From Oreohelix idahoensis (Eukaryota; Mollusca; Gastropoda; Stylommatophora; Oreohelicidae): a DNA stretch of 64,000 nucleotides. The stretch covers positions 1-64,000 of the forward strand of contig JAMPIV010012272.1 in assembly GCA_024509875.1 (NCBI GenBank), given 5' to 3'. The position numbers and the translations under genes were made by a program. Below the pieces are notes generated by a model. The model saw nothing but the letters and a program-made list of their open reading frames with translations. It had not been told where the DNA came from and searched no databases. This document shows, in pieces, positions 53,181-64,000 of this stretch (the first letter of the stretch is position 1; each line of letters begins with the position of its first letter).

Positions 53181-53866
53181 TGCTAAGTAAGCTGGCACAA
53201 GTGAAACCTGAAGATTGGGATCTCTGTATTCCTGCAGCATTATTTGGCTACAGAGAATCTCCTCATACTTCCACAGGATTTCCGCCAGCTACACTCTTAT
53301 TCGGCAGACCCATTAAGGGCCCGCTTGAAGCCTTACTTCAGTCTCTGACAGACGAGAAGGCTGATGAGACAGTTGTCTCAGCCAGTAAATATGTGTCGGT
53401 TTTAAAGGAACGGTTGAAACTAGGGTGGGACCTAGCAACGACTAACTTTAAGCGAGCACGCACCAAGCACGCTAACCGATACAGGAAAGTCGCGGAAGAG
53501 AGAGAACTGGAAGCAGGAGAGAAAGTTTTGGTGTTGCTCCCTACCGAGAACAACCAACTGAAGATCGGATGGCAAGGGCCGTTTACCGTCCTGAAAAAGA
53601 TTTCTAAGGCTAACTACCAGATCTCTATTGAAGGAAAGGAGAAGGTTTTCCATTTAAATCTCTTAAAGAGATACTTGGAAAAACCAGTGCCAACCTCCGA
53701 CCATCTCCTGACGATCGCCAAAACTGACGAAGATGACGATAGTGGCAGGGATATTCCACCGCTATCACAGGAAATCTTTCAAAAATGTCAGAAGCGGCGA
53801 CGCTCTTTCAAGCGCGCATATGAGACATTCCAGGGGAAGGAAACTTTGAGGAGTGGACTTGAGTAG
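53150..53866 (+). CDS. Element E integrase C-terminal domain, truncated before reverse transcriptase
   Basis: The frame begins ERANGNLTMML with the third integrase catalytic residue, passes the family motif PAALFGYRESPHTSTGFPPA, and holds the GPY/F module (IGWQGPFTVLKK). After IFQKCQKRR it departs from the sequence expected before RT and stops at 53866. The LTR begins 128 bases later. The whole RT and RNase H are absent. Confidence 0.88.
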   Translation: MERANGNLTMMLSKLAQVKPEDWDLCIPAALFGYRESPHTSTGFPPATLLFGRPIKGPLEALLQSLTDEKADETVVSASKYVSVLKERLKLGWDLATTNFKRARTKHANRYRKVAEERELEAGEKVLVLLPTENNQLKIGWQGPFTVLKKISKANYQISIEGKEKVFHLNLLKRYLEKPVPTSDHLLTIAKTDEDDDSGRDIPPLSQEIFQKCQKRRRSFKRAYETFQGKETLRSGLE

Positions 53867-53978
53867 GAATTGGACAGAGATGGAGGGGGAAGAGGAGAGG
53901 GAAGAAGACAGACACCCCGAAGCTACGGTTATAGGAAATTAAACTCCATAACGTAGACATGGAGTGCTTCCATATCTT

Positions 53979-53993
53979 AAAGGGGGGAGGCTC
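53979..53993 (+). promoter_or_regulatory. Polypurine tract of element E
   Basis: AAGGGGGGAGG followed by CTC immediately before the LTR TGTCACG; the primer for plus-strand DNA. Confidence 0.85.
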
Positions 53994-56610
53994 TGTCACG
54001 TAGGGTTTATAGTCATTTAATTTCCTACATCTTCTTCCTATTCTTTCACATAAATTCTCTCTTTTATTATCTCTGTATTTTTTTTTCCTGTGTATTTTTC
54101 ATCCATTCGTTTTGCGAATATTATTTTCATATAATTCGCAAACTTTACCTGTTTTCCTTTCTCTTAAACTGAGAATCGCGCTAGGACGAATTACGTAGAT
54201 GTCAGGGCTGCAGGGCGTCAGAAGGCGTGATAAGTCGGTTCGCTGAACATAGGACGTAGCAAATCGTCTACATTCTCACCGAGCGCGCGAGCTTCTTCTC
54301 GGCATTAGTCCCGGTGAGGTGTGATACTTTACATCTGCACCGGTCAGTATCCAGACATTTGGCTGGAAAATCCCAAACTGACACGGCGCTCACTTGGGCC
54401 ATGGTCAGCTGTAGTGTGAAAACTGCCCTGAAATGGAGTCAGGCTGTCTGGGATTTGAAACTGACACGCGTACATCGTGGTCAGTAGGTGATAGTTACGA
54501 CACGCGTTAAGCGGACGTAAATGTTGGGAGTAGGGGAGATAATTTCGCTTGGCGAAATAAGTTTGGGCCCTTTGTCTGATTTTAAGATATTGGCCAAGTT
54601 TGAAACTTTAATTTCATTCTCGCTCATAGACTCCACAGTAGATAGGTCGCTCGAAAAACAGAATAGCTGTTAGTGAAGATCTCAGTTTGTTTCGGCAATT
54701 TGTCGAACTTCTAGACTTCCAGAAATATTTTCAGCATTTTTATTCTTAAGTTGTGCGACTACCTGTAATTCTGTGGTTGAGGTAATTAATATGATAGATA
54801 TATAGATTTTGTGAGTGTTAAAGTGTTAAATCGCTTAATTCATTTAAATCTATTTCTTTAGCGCAGAAGAGAAATAAAGTGGTAGGCTATTATATTTTCT
54901 AGGGAAGCATTCAGTGGAAAGCAGACTAAAAATTAAAATTTCTAGCTTATAACGGCAATTGTAGCTATTTATGAATTTAATTTAACTGCTAATACTCAGT
55001 CGAGTGTATTTTTCTAAACTAACGTATAAACTCTAGAATCCAGCCTCATGAATGATGACGGGATACGCACGTGTTCCTAATTTATGAGGAATGCTGATTT
55101 TAAATATAACTTACGTCACGGGAAGTTTAAATGATAAGCAAAGCTCTCTGCTTGCAAGTTTAAATGTAAGTTTTAACCAGTACAGATTCTGTTTATTATA
55201 TATATGTGTTATTTTTCCTCCACACAGTGAAAGTTTTGGGGTGACCCTAACTTTACCAGCACCTAGTAGTAGTTTCCATACTTGTGAAGAAATAGACAGT
55301 CCTTATTTTGAACCACGTGGGTTTTCTCAAGTAACACTGATCTGACGGTGCAAGTTAGACAGAAATACTAATATCCCTATAACGGGTTTTCAAAGACTGT
55401 AATGATAAATACTGGACCTTGGAACCAGCACTTAATTTCTTCTAGAAACTCTATATAATTTGCTGCCTGGTGGCGTGAATATTAACAATCATTTCCCGAC
55501 TAGATTATATCTTGTGGACAAATCTGTGGTGTGACTAAAGTGAATCCTATACTGAGGGAAGGCACCGACCTGACATTCATCATTTTTTAGAAACCTACGC
55601 TATTGACACTGTGCTCTGCTAACTCCCGCGCCTGGAATAATTGTTAGGTGACTTAATCAGACATTTGAACAAATTTGCATACCCAAGTAGTCGTTCCCGG
55701 AGACTCCAAGTTTAATACGTCTTTTGGAACTGGGGACTTCTTGGCAGAAGACTGCATTTTTTGAGTCTGTGTGAAAATCTAAGATCAATGTGTTCCAAGA
55801 GGCAGCGAGCAAAGTCGTGAGTACCTGAATGAAAAGCCATGGCGGAATGAATGAGTGTACACTGGTCTGAGTGATATTTTCACTATTATATCTTTGACAC
55901 CCTGTTGCTGTCCTAATTTTTTTTTCCAATCTGCATAATTTGTTGCTAAGGCTAGAGTTCTTGTGTTTTTGTCTTAGGTTAAATCAGATTTTTTTTCAAA
56001 CTCTGTGCATATAATTACGAGATAAAACAAAGAAAAACTCTTAGACTCAAAACCTATGTATCTGTGACTCTGGCGCCATCATCTGTTCTCTTAACGGGGC
56101 CGGGCTAAACCTAGAGTTAACACTATAACGGGGCTATCATCCTTGCAACATTTCCTTGATTTTTTATGACTATGTGTATATGTATTTTCCGTGATGTACT
56201 TTCTTTGATGTTGTGAGCCGATTTTTCCTGATAATAAAATCGCTCTTGAACTTAATAATCGTGTTTGGTCAGCTCGTTCTAGATAATATATATATATCAT
56301 TGTTATAGTTTTCCCACGTCTGTGTGTTTACCTGTCGTCACGTGTATGTGCGTGCCTGTGAGTGATAGAAATATACGTAATATGTATATTGGTGTAGTCT
56401 GGCTGACGCTGTAACAACTGTTGTAGAAGATAGGTGAGAGAGAGAAGAATTCTTTTCGCTTTCAGAGACAGCCACTATATCGAATCTATCATCTCACGTG
56501 TGTGGAAATTCTATTACCTTTCACTAACTCTCACTGAGTCTATCACCTATTCAAACCTATTCAGAAGGGACCAAACCTAGTCTTAATTCTCCTATCGGAA
56601 ATCTACGACA
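53994..56610 (+). repeat. 3' LTR of element E (2617 bp)
   Basis: Matches the 5' LTR apart from scattered single-base and short indel differences, mostly in homopolymers. Followed by the GCTAC duplication. Confidence 0.95.
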
Positions 56611-56651
56611 GCTACACACAAAAAATTCAGTTCATTTTCAAGCAGACATTT

Positions 56652-57662
56652 ATGGCGTCTCTATCGATAAATTTAAGGAACATTGCTATTGGCCGACTGC
56701 ATGCAGGCGAAAGTCAAAGTCAGGTTGCCAGGCATCTAAACGTGCATCAGAGTACCATCAGTCGACTTTGGCACCGGTTCCAAGCCACTGGCTCAGTTGA
56801 AGACCGGCATCGCAGTGGACGACCCAGAGTGACAACAGCAGCGGAGGATCGCTTTATTCCGCTTCGTCACCTCAGAGACAGGTTTACAACAGCTTCCTCA
56901 ACTGCCCAGGCATTGTCTGCAGAACGTCATGTGTCTGATCAAACTGACCGGAATAGACTGCATGACGCTGGACTTTGGGCACAACGACCTCACCGAGGAC
57001 CTGTCCTTACGCGCCGCCATCGCCAAAATCGACTTCTTTGGGCCAACCAGCATCGTCCCTGGGCAGCTGACAATCAATGGAGACGTGTCTGGTTTAGTGA
57101 TGAATCTTTCTTTTTGTTGCAGCGTCATGATAGACGGCGTAGGGTCTACCGTAGGCGAAATGAACGTTTTGCCCAAAATTGCGTTGATGAAGCTCCGCCG
57201 CACGTTGGTGGAGGTGCAGTGGTGTGGGGAATGATCAGTTACAACGGAAGGAGTCAATTGGTGCACATTGAAGGAGGCTTGAATGCGCGACGATACGTCA
57301 ATGAAATTCTTCGACCCCATGTCCTTCCACTTTTGGCTGCCCAAAGGTCTGTGTTTCAACAGGACAACGCCAGACCCCATTGTGCACTGTTGACCACGCA
57401 GTTCCTGACTGCAAACAACATTCTCACCCTTCCCTGGTCATCCCTGTCTCCAGACATGAGTCCGATTGAGCACCTGTGGGATGAGCTGCATAGACGTGTT
57501 TGTCGCCGAGACGTTGCTCCAGCCAATCGTCGTGATCTGTTCCAGGCACTCCAGGAAGAGTGGGCAGCCATCCCACAGGCCCACATCAGACGTCTGATCG
57601 CATCCATGCCCAGGAGATGCCAGTCGCTGATCGATGCAAGAGGAAGCCACACACCATACTAA
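56652..57662 (+). CDS. Tc1-like transposase, intact (336 aa)
   Basis: The ATG at 56652 opens a 336-residue frame, a normal Tc1 length. Residues about 15-60 form a helix-turn-helix (ARHLNVHQSTISRLWHRF), followed by the linker motif GRPR and a second DNA-binding region. The catalytic triad is complete: Asp in WFSDESFF, Asp in FQQDNARPH, and Glu in SPIEHLWDEL, with 34 residues between the last two (DD34E). It cuts and pastes the element at TA sites. The reading frame has no break, but its promoter-side flank now carries element E 37 bp upstream of the start, so native expression is doubtful. Confidence 0.93.
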   Translation: MASLSINLRNIAIGRLHAGESQSQVARHLNVHQSTISRLWHRFQATGSVEDRHRSGRPRVTTAAEDRFIPLRHLRDRFTTASSTAQALSAERHVSDQTDRNRLHDAGLWAQRPHRGPVLTRRHRQNRLLWANQHRPWAADNQWRRVWFSDESFFLLQRHDRRRRVYRRRNERFAQNCVDEAPPHVGGGAVVWGMISYNGRSQLVHIEGGLNARRYVNEILRPHVLPLLAAQRSVFQQDNARPHCALLTTQFLTANNILTLPWSSLSPDMSPIEHLWDELHRRVCRRDVAPANRRDLFQALQEEWAAIPQAHIRRLIASMPRRCQSLIDARGSHTPY

Positions 57663-57854
57663 CGGGAAAGCCCGTACGCCAAAAAACTCTCGTGACCCAG
57701 ATGCAAAACAACTGTCAATTGGTTGGTTGAACCCTAAGGTATTCTTGTGTGCAATTTGAACAATTAACTCATTAAATTAAAAAAGTTATTGAATGTCAAA
57801 ATTATGGCTATGTGTGTGCCTTCAGTAGCTATGGGTTTCTTTTTTTGAACAGTA

Positions 57855-58346
57855 TATTTAAATCCTTCAGGGTTACCGTCTCACGAATTACGTTTAAAAG
57901 TTGGTGTACCAATCATTTTACTCCGCAATCTTAGCCCGCTCAAAGTGTGTAAAGGCACTTGACTCCAAATTACATCTTTGAAGAACTACATAGTGGAGGC
58001 CACCATCCTGACAGGTTGTGGTAGCGGGGAGAAAGTCTGCATACCAAGAATCCCTATGATTCCCTCCGATATGCCGTTAAGTATTAAGAGATTCCAATTC
58101 CCTATAAGAGTCTGTTTTTCAATGATCATTAATAAAGCACAAGGTCAAACGTTTCACGTGGCCGGCGTTGACTTGAGCAATGAGTGCCTCTCACAAGGGC
58201 AACTGTATGTGGTATTTTCCCGAATTAGCACACCGGTACACTTTTACGTGTTGTCACCAAGTGACTGTTCTATCACTGTCGCATACAAAGAAGCCCTCCC
58301 TAAATTATGTGTGTTAGAAGCACAAATCAGTGCAATAATACAATAA
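57855..58346 (+). pseudogene. Helitron helicase, C-terminal part
   Basis: It resumes in frame after the Tc1 insertion: SGLPSHELRLKVG and ILLRNLSPLKV, a stop where the family has an Arg after GT, then IVEATILTG, IPRIPMIP, FQFPIRVCFSMIINKAQGQT (helicase motif V/VI region) and LYVVFSRI. These are the last conserved motifs of Helitron Pif1-like helicases. The protein is dead because of the upstream breaks. Confidence 0.87.
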
Positions 58347-58456
58347 AAACAAAAAACAAAAAAACTGAACCTTCCTAAAACGATTCGCACCACATCCGAC
58401 TTGCACCCTTTCCGACGTGGATCCGGGCTAAGCCGGGTATGACCGGTAGCAGCTTA

Positions 58457-59780
58457 TATCGAATTCTTGCTCTGAGTGTCAAACATGATCCTTATCTAAA
58501 GCACAGACGAGGAATACAGTAACATGCGGATTGAAATACCCGAGAAAAGCTGGAGATATCTTCGTAAGAGACAGACTGATGCAATGATTAGATTAAGAAA
58601 TTGGTGGGAACAACGCCATATACTCATTACATAGAGACATAGAAGACAAAGCGACCCGGACACCTCGTCAGAATGCAATAACATCAGTTACCGACATCGA
58701 CCCTCACCGGCAGAAGTTATAGCATCAAGGCATGGGGTACGCTTGTGACGAAGGTTGATAACCAACGTTAAAGATATCCGGATGCCGGGTGGTATGACAA
58801 TGGCCACAAGTAACTCATCTCGCACCAGAATGTAAACTGCTTCACTCGTGACGCTGAACAGGAAAAGGTGAAATGAAATTAATGAAACTCAGTGATGAGA
58901 ACGTTATTCTCAAAGTCATACTGACAGCAGTTAACAAATGCCAGTTTACATAACAGGCAGGTTTTTTTTTTTTTTGAAGCCATAATTCCAAATGACAGGG
59001 ATTAACCAAACCTTCGATATAAACCTCCAGATGAGTAAAGCTGTACATAAAATGCACTTCCGCTTCAAACTTAGGCTTTCCAAAAGAGAACAATGCTGTA
59101 AGTTGTTCAGTATGGAAGTGAAATAGATGAAAAGCTACACTAAGGGTTCGTAAATCGGAAAGGCGCAACTCGCAAGTTATGATTCACACACTACTGTAGC
59201 TATGGTATATGACATTATTAAACTTATTATTCATTTAGAGACAGATATGCGGTATTGGAAAATTAATTATTATTTGTTTCTGAACTTAGTCTCACACACA
59301 CAAACACAAATTGGATTCGAACTTTAATTCTCTAGTAGTTTGGGATTTCGCACAAATGAATTTTATCACTGCCTTGATAATTCACATTCTATTTACTTTT
59401 TTGTTTTGTTTATTCGTGCTGCTTTTTTATCTATCGTTGTTACATTATGGTGTCCCATTTATTGCTGTTCCCCTCCCCTCAGCGTGGCAGGCGCTTCATT
59501 GATTGAATGGCTTATTAAGCCATTGAGTAATGCTTTTCTTAAATTTCTGCGAGTCTTCTTCAGCGTAATCAATATCATCTTCTAGATTATGCGCGTGATT
59601 GTCTTGTTCCTGTTTACATTTACTCTCATACCTGGTACACTTACTGTCGGTCTGTGTATAATTTCGACCTACTTAGTAAAAATATATATATCTCTGATGC
59701 CTGAAAGATTATTCCATTTGTATCATGTCTACCTGTGGGATTTAACCAAAATATTTATATAAGCTTTTGGAGATTATGTA
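58457..59780. other. Unassigned DNA
   Basis: AT-rich, with a T run at about 58963-58975. Short reading frames show no recognisable domain. Confidence 0.4.
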
Positions 59781-60222
59781 AAGGTAAAGGTAGTTCCATT
59801 TTTTTAAAACAAGGTAAGAGAGATGGAGGAAGGTCAAAGAACACATGGAAAAGATAACTGGAGACAGGTGTGAAGGGGTTGTAGAAGACACGGACAGACC
59901 TTGAGTTGATGGCACGTGACAGGAAGACTTGGTATAAGTTTGTTGAAGGCCTATGCTCCTTTGGCAGCTGACAGGTGAAAGAAAAAAAAGGTAGTCCAAT
60001 GGCAATACTGCTGTAGGGAAATGTTAGAGACTACACCATTCCAGGTCCAGCTTTATGAGGTCGGCTGACCAGTTCCCTTCTTTGCTGTCTTTGCCTGTCA
60101 ATACTAAGAGCTTAGTTAGGTAGCGATGTATAGCTTGGTAGACGGGTGTCGACTTAGTTAGGTAGCGATGTATAGCTTGGTAGACGTGTAATAGGGTGGG
60201 CGAGATGATGATGATGATGTTG
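59781..60222 (+). pseudogene. LINE 3'-end fragment
   Basis: One frame reads LELMARDRKTWYKFVEGLC (about 59900-59960), like the final residues of LINE ORF2 proteins (ARDRxxWRxxVxxLC). The tract ends in a GATGATGATGATG run (about 60206-60219), a usual LINE tail. No RT motifs remain. Confidence 0.5.
60111..60187. repeat. 42-bp tandem duplication
   Basis: CTTAGTTAGGTAGCGATGTA and the following bases occur twice, starting at 60111 and 60153, within the LINE tail. Confidence 0.9.
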
Positions 60223-60504
60223 TGATATTTGATCACTCTCTTGCACACTCGCAACCGACCCGATTCAACAATAAAACTCTGATTCTGAGGCAGGGGCTGT
60301 ATTTATTTCTACAACCCTGTCAGTGACTACAAGCACACAAAGCAAACATTAAACAAATAAACCAGCAAACAAAACACCAAACAAACAAACACCCAGCTAG
60401 TGCTCAGTTCTTAATCCTGAAACGCAAACAAAGCACGGGCTAGTTAAAATCATAGTTGAATAACGATACTCTCACCTGCCAAACAGTCCTTCCACGCCAC
60501 CTGA

Positions 60505-60756
60505 CACCCTCAACTATCACACACGCACACTCATGCGTGTCGTCCAATGCGACTAGTAAGGTGTTGTGCAAGAGGCTGGCAGTCTCACCATGTAACACAG
60601 ATTGCTACCAAAACCACTACTGCAAGAGCACACACTCAGCTATCACACACACACACTCATGCATGTCGTCCAATGAGACTAGTATGGTGTTGTGCATGAG
60701 GCTGGCAATCTCACCATGTAACACAGATTGCTACCGAAACTACTACAGCACGAGCA
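60505..60756. repeat. 126-bp tandem duplication
   Basis: Two copies of a unit containing TATCACACAC, CATG.GTGTCGTCCAATG and CTCACCATGTAACACAGATT, 126 bases apart (60515 and 60641), with several substitutions. Confidence 0.88.
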
Positions 60757-60818
60757 TCTGAATGCTTCATACGGAGGCAAACCACACCGGTGGCCCCATG
60801 CACCCTCAGGAGTGGAGA

Positions 60819-61173
<355 letters not shown>

Positions 61174-62804
61174 TTATGTAGGCTTGAATTTCTTTGCAGT
61201 CGACTTTCGTCGGTGAATGGCATGTGGTACATCGCGATGAAGCATCCAACAATAATCGGCAAGCATGGTCACACTCCACCGTCCTTGATAACGTGATATC
61301 TTGATGGAATCGTTCTCCATGTTCATCGCTGACTTCGCCAAGGTTGTCAGGGAAAAAGTCAAGATGCGAATCGAGCAAATAGATTTTGAGGGACATGTTA
61401 CAGCCCATAATTCTGTATGCATCTATGCACTGCTTAACAATATGCACATAGTCGACAGATTTGTGATTTCCCAGAAAGTTATCGACGATCGATTTGAATG
61501 CCATCCGTGCGCAAAGTTCACTACCATGTAACAAGTTCTCGAATTGTTTGTCTGCAATAACTTTCCTAATCTGAGGTCCTACAAAGATACCCTCCTTTAT
61601 CTTTGCATCGCTAACTTGCGGAAACTTTTCTCGAAGATAAGTGAAAGCTTTGCTCGTTTTATCTAACTCTTTTACGAAATTCTTCATGAGCCCCAACTTT
61701 ATATGTAACGGTGGTAAAATGATGCTGTCTTTGTTAACTAATGGCTCGTGTATTACATTTTTATGCCCGAGCTGCATACGATCCCTGATAGGCCACACCT
61801 TTCTTGCATAATGTTCCTGTCTGTTGCGGCTGTCCCATTCACATAGGAAACAACAAAATTTAGTATACCCAGTCTGCATGCCCGTGAGAATTGCAATGAC
61901 CTTTAGGTCTCCACAAATCCGCCATTGGTAGTCATTGTACTTTATTTTTGCCAAAAGTATAGCCATATTGTCATAAGTTTCTTTCATATGAACAGAGTAG
62001 GCGGCTGGAATTGATGAAAATAAATTTCCGTTATGCAATAACACGGCTTTTAAACTAGTCTTGGAAGAGTCGATGAAAAGTCGCCATCGTTAACTATGTG
62101 CTCATGACTGAGGTGCACCATTACACCGTTTACATCTTTGCAAAAGCAAATGTCATCATCCATCTCAAAGTATTGAACAATTCTCTGTGTCTATGACGAA
62201 ATTTAGATATCGGAGTATTGGGCGCTAAAAGATTCCATTCTTTGAGTCGCAAACCGAGTAATTCCGCTTGTCCTTTGGTAAGAGCAAGATCACGTATTAG
62301 ATCTGAAAGTTCTGAATGGTTAATTAAGTGAACACCATCATTCACCGGTATATAATCCGAGTCAGAATTAGTTTCTAAAGCAGGTAAACTATCACTTTCT
62401 GATGGTTCATTCACGTCCAACGGATATTGTTCTGGTGGAACTGGGATCGGACACGTGATTGGATCATGAGGCACTGGTTTCGAAACCGATTCAATATTTG
62501 GATAAACCACAGACTTTCTAGTTTTAAAAGTGAAACCATGGATATTTGTCAAGCAGAAGTAGCAATCAGTAGCGTGATTTGTCGGTTCACGCCATATTAC
62601 TGGCACTCCAAAAGGCATCGACTTATGCTTTGGCGATTTTCGTAACCAAACTGCCAATGTGTTTGCACAAGTCGAACAAACTGTATTTGGCTTCCAAGAT
62701 TTATTTGCATCATCAACTTTCGAATCGAAATAAAATTCATATGCTTTCTTTAGTAATGGTGTAAAGTTTTTCTGGTGAACACGATCGGTAAAATATCCGC
62801 ACAC
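61174..62804 (-). pseudogene. Broken copy of a widespread multicopy protein family of unknown function
   Basis: Three minus-strand frames form one decayed protein of about 540 residues. The N-terminal part (62804-62130) has Cys pairs VCSTCANTL and CYFCLTNIHGF, perhaps zinc-binding, and an acidic linker. After a frameshift near 62100 comes WRLFIDSSKTSLKAVLLHNG. It continues with ICGDLKVIAIL, GYTKFCCFLCEWDSR, LPPLHIKLGLMKNFVK, EGIFVGPQIRK and DSHLDFFPDNLGEVSDEHG. A second frameshift near 61315 moves the last motif, SRYQGRWSVTMLADYCWML, to another frame. I recognise these motifs from uncharacterised proteins present in many copies in invertebrate genomes, which suggests a mobile or amplified origin. 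No catalytic function is known to me. Confidence 0.8.
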
Positions 62805-64000
62805 TTAACAGAACAGACCAGCCGAATTTCTACAACTTCTAGAAGCCATATTTCGCTCAGAATTATTTCAAAATACAGTAACTATTTGAAAAATAGTGTA
62901 ACATATGTCATGCATCTTTTAGCAGTATAAAAAGTAGAATTATTTTGCATTTTATTAATTTTTAATAAGTTATATAGTAAAAATGAAACGGAGAAAATAA
63001 CGGTTTCCCAAAAATATATTTATTCACAAATATCTTAAGAACCCGATGTGATAGAGATAAACGGATTTCAAATTTGAAATCAGCGCAAGAAACTGACTTT
63101 AGAACACCTATTCTTATATAAGAAAGAAAAATGTTGTTTGTCAGTGTAATCAATTGGACATAAAATAATATTCTTCAACTACATGTACAACAAATACTCT
63201 CAATAATAAGAATAAACCACCACCTCGCAACTGATTCATCTCAATATTCGTTCTGCACTCTGAAGCATGTTGTAAGTGACGACTGGTGCGCCTGGCAACA
63301 AGCGTATCGTATATGACCCCTAATGAGATTGGGAACTCATCACATGAAACACATCGTTACCGTCACCGAAACAACCACAGCAATAGCATCAAAATGCTTA
63401 TTGTGGTCCTGTAATGGACACCAGCTGCGTTGGTGTTTCCATGCTCCGCCGGGAGCAACCAGAGAAACACATGTCTCAACAAAGGAGTGGCCTCACGCTC
63501 TCCAGAAATCTAAATACATATCCTCACCTCACTCAAAGTAACCCACTAAAGATATACAGTAAAATATCAATAATCGTGAAACACACTCAATTACTTTTAC
63601 ATCAAAGAATAAAATATAATTATTCTTAACTTTAACAAAACTGGAACTAAATACATCACCACGTGGCCTCCCGGCTGCCATCTTGATATTTTTGCTAACA
63701 GGTTGATATTATCTAAATTCACGTGAAATAGCTTCATACCATATTTGCCTTTCTGATAAATGAAATAATCGCTCTTAAACTTTCACATCTATCAATATAT
63801 TTATTTCACTAAACATTAAAACAGACTCGTGCTGAATATAATTTCAGACCTATAGAACACAAATGCTAAATTCTACAAAATGCGCTAAAAATTACAGCTC
63901 ACGTGCTCTGGTCCATCTGCTACCTGCACCGGTCACCTCGTCTCGTTTGCTGTCTCGTCTGAGCTGATACTAGGAAAGGCCGCTGCTGGCTACCGCACGC
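62805..64000. other. Unassigned DNA at the right edge
   Basis: AT-rich to 63230, then more mixed. A minus-strand CAAGATGGCAGC start context at about 63673-63684 opens a short frame of about 50 codons, but no domain is visible and no gene call is justified. Confidence 0.4.

Larger units (their letters stand above)
47389..56610 (+). mobile_element. LTR retrotransposon E (Gmr1-like), recent, lacking reverse transcriptase
   Basis: LTRs 47389-50007 and 53994-56610 are nearly identical, start TGTCACGTAGGG and end ATCTACGACA. The target duplication GCTAC is intact (47384-47388 and 56611-56615). The internal region of about 4.0 kb has a primer site, gag, protease, integrase and polypurine tract, but no RT or RNase H. 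It belongs to the same family as D. Confidence 0.95.
47091..57852 (+). mobile_element. Tc1-like DNA transposon, split by LTR element E
   Basis: Terminal inverted repeats CTGTTCAAAAAAA...GAAAC.CATAGCT at 47091-47122 and 57821-57852, flanked by TA on both sides (47089-47090 and 57853-57854). The insertion interrupts the Helitron helicase. Removing element E (47389-56610) leaves a transposon of about 1.5 kb, usual for Tc1, with one transposase gene. Confidence 0.93.
44757..58456 (+). mobile_element. Degraded Helitron with nested insertions
   Basis: The proposed 5' end TCTCTACATATATAAAAAG (interrupted by a SINE) follows an A. Downstream come TCTG repeats and TAAAACTCGAGAACGGCTGAA, sequences common near Helitron 5' ends. 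The coding part is a Pif1-type helicase in two pieces. The proposed 3' end has a GC-rich hairpin CCGGGCTAAGCCGGG (about 58424-58438) shortly before an AGCTTA end. Both ends are inferred from family features; the helicase is certain. Confidence 0.65.

Noticed and set aside
56898..57652. Minus-strand frames over the Tc1 transposase
   Set aside because: Shadows of the intact plus-strand transposase.
63520..63684. Possible first exon of a host gene on the minus strand (CAAGATGGCAGC context)
   Set aside because: The frame is about 50 codons, has no recognisable domain, and no splice-linked exon can be shown in the window.

Overview
This is a repeat-dominated stretch of an AT-rich animal genome, most likely an aquatic invertebrate such as a mollusc (inference). 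The signs are metazoan-type Ty3/gypsy elements of the Gmr1-like kind, Tc1 and mariner transposons, a Helitron helicase, tRNA-derived SINEs, an RTE-like LINE and long (TA)n tracts. I found no convincing host gene, no rRNA gene and no stand-alone tRNA gene. Almost everything is a transposable element or its remains, and the main interest is how they are nested and how the LTR elements are built.

Region 1 (1-18589). LTR element B lies on the minus strand, with LTRs at 1-828 and 16209-18589. Its gag is split by a younger, nearly intact element A (4618-14538, minus strand, target duplication TCAAT). B's right LTR is split by a 1503-bp solo LTR (16701-18203, duplication GGTAT). B keeps gag and protease, but most of pol is replaced by a hydrophobic reading frame.

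Region 2 (18590-41230). Unassigned DNA, a GAT microsatellite and a SINE lead into a 26-bp satellite array. The array is now in three pieces (20322-21139, 28276-28741, 40627-41229) because two elements landed in it. Element D (21140-28275, duplication ATGTG) carries a truncated LINE in its 3' LTR. LTR-like element F (28742-40626, imperfect duplication ATGAG/ATGAC) carries a mariner element, which in turn carries reverse-oriented LTR element C. The satellite repeat register is kept across both insertions.

Region 3 (41231-44756). A LINE tail fragment, a 611-bp hAT-type MITE with an 8-bp duplication, and a 1.4-kb inverted-repeat structure.

Region 4 (44757-58456). A decayed Helitron has a SINE inserted at its 5' tip. 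Its helicase is cut by a Tc1-like transposon (47091-57852) with an intact 336-residue DD34E transposase. That transposon is split by element E (47389-56610, duplication GCTAC), a recent LTR element with 2.6-kb LTRs that has gag, protease and integrase but no reverse transcriptase.

Region 5 (58457-64000). A LINE tail, short tandem duplications, a (TA)n tract and a broken copy of a widespread multicopy protein family of unknown function.

Two points run through the LTR elements. Where both domains survive (A and C), integrase lies upstream of reverse transcriptase, the copia-like order of Gmr1-like Ty3/gypsy elements. In addition, the LTR-end/primer-binding-site junction is followed 46-52 nt downstream by a second, degenerate copy in A, B, C, D and E. 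I know of no description of this doublet.
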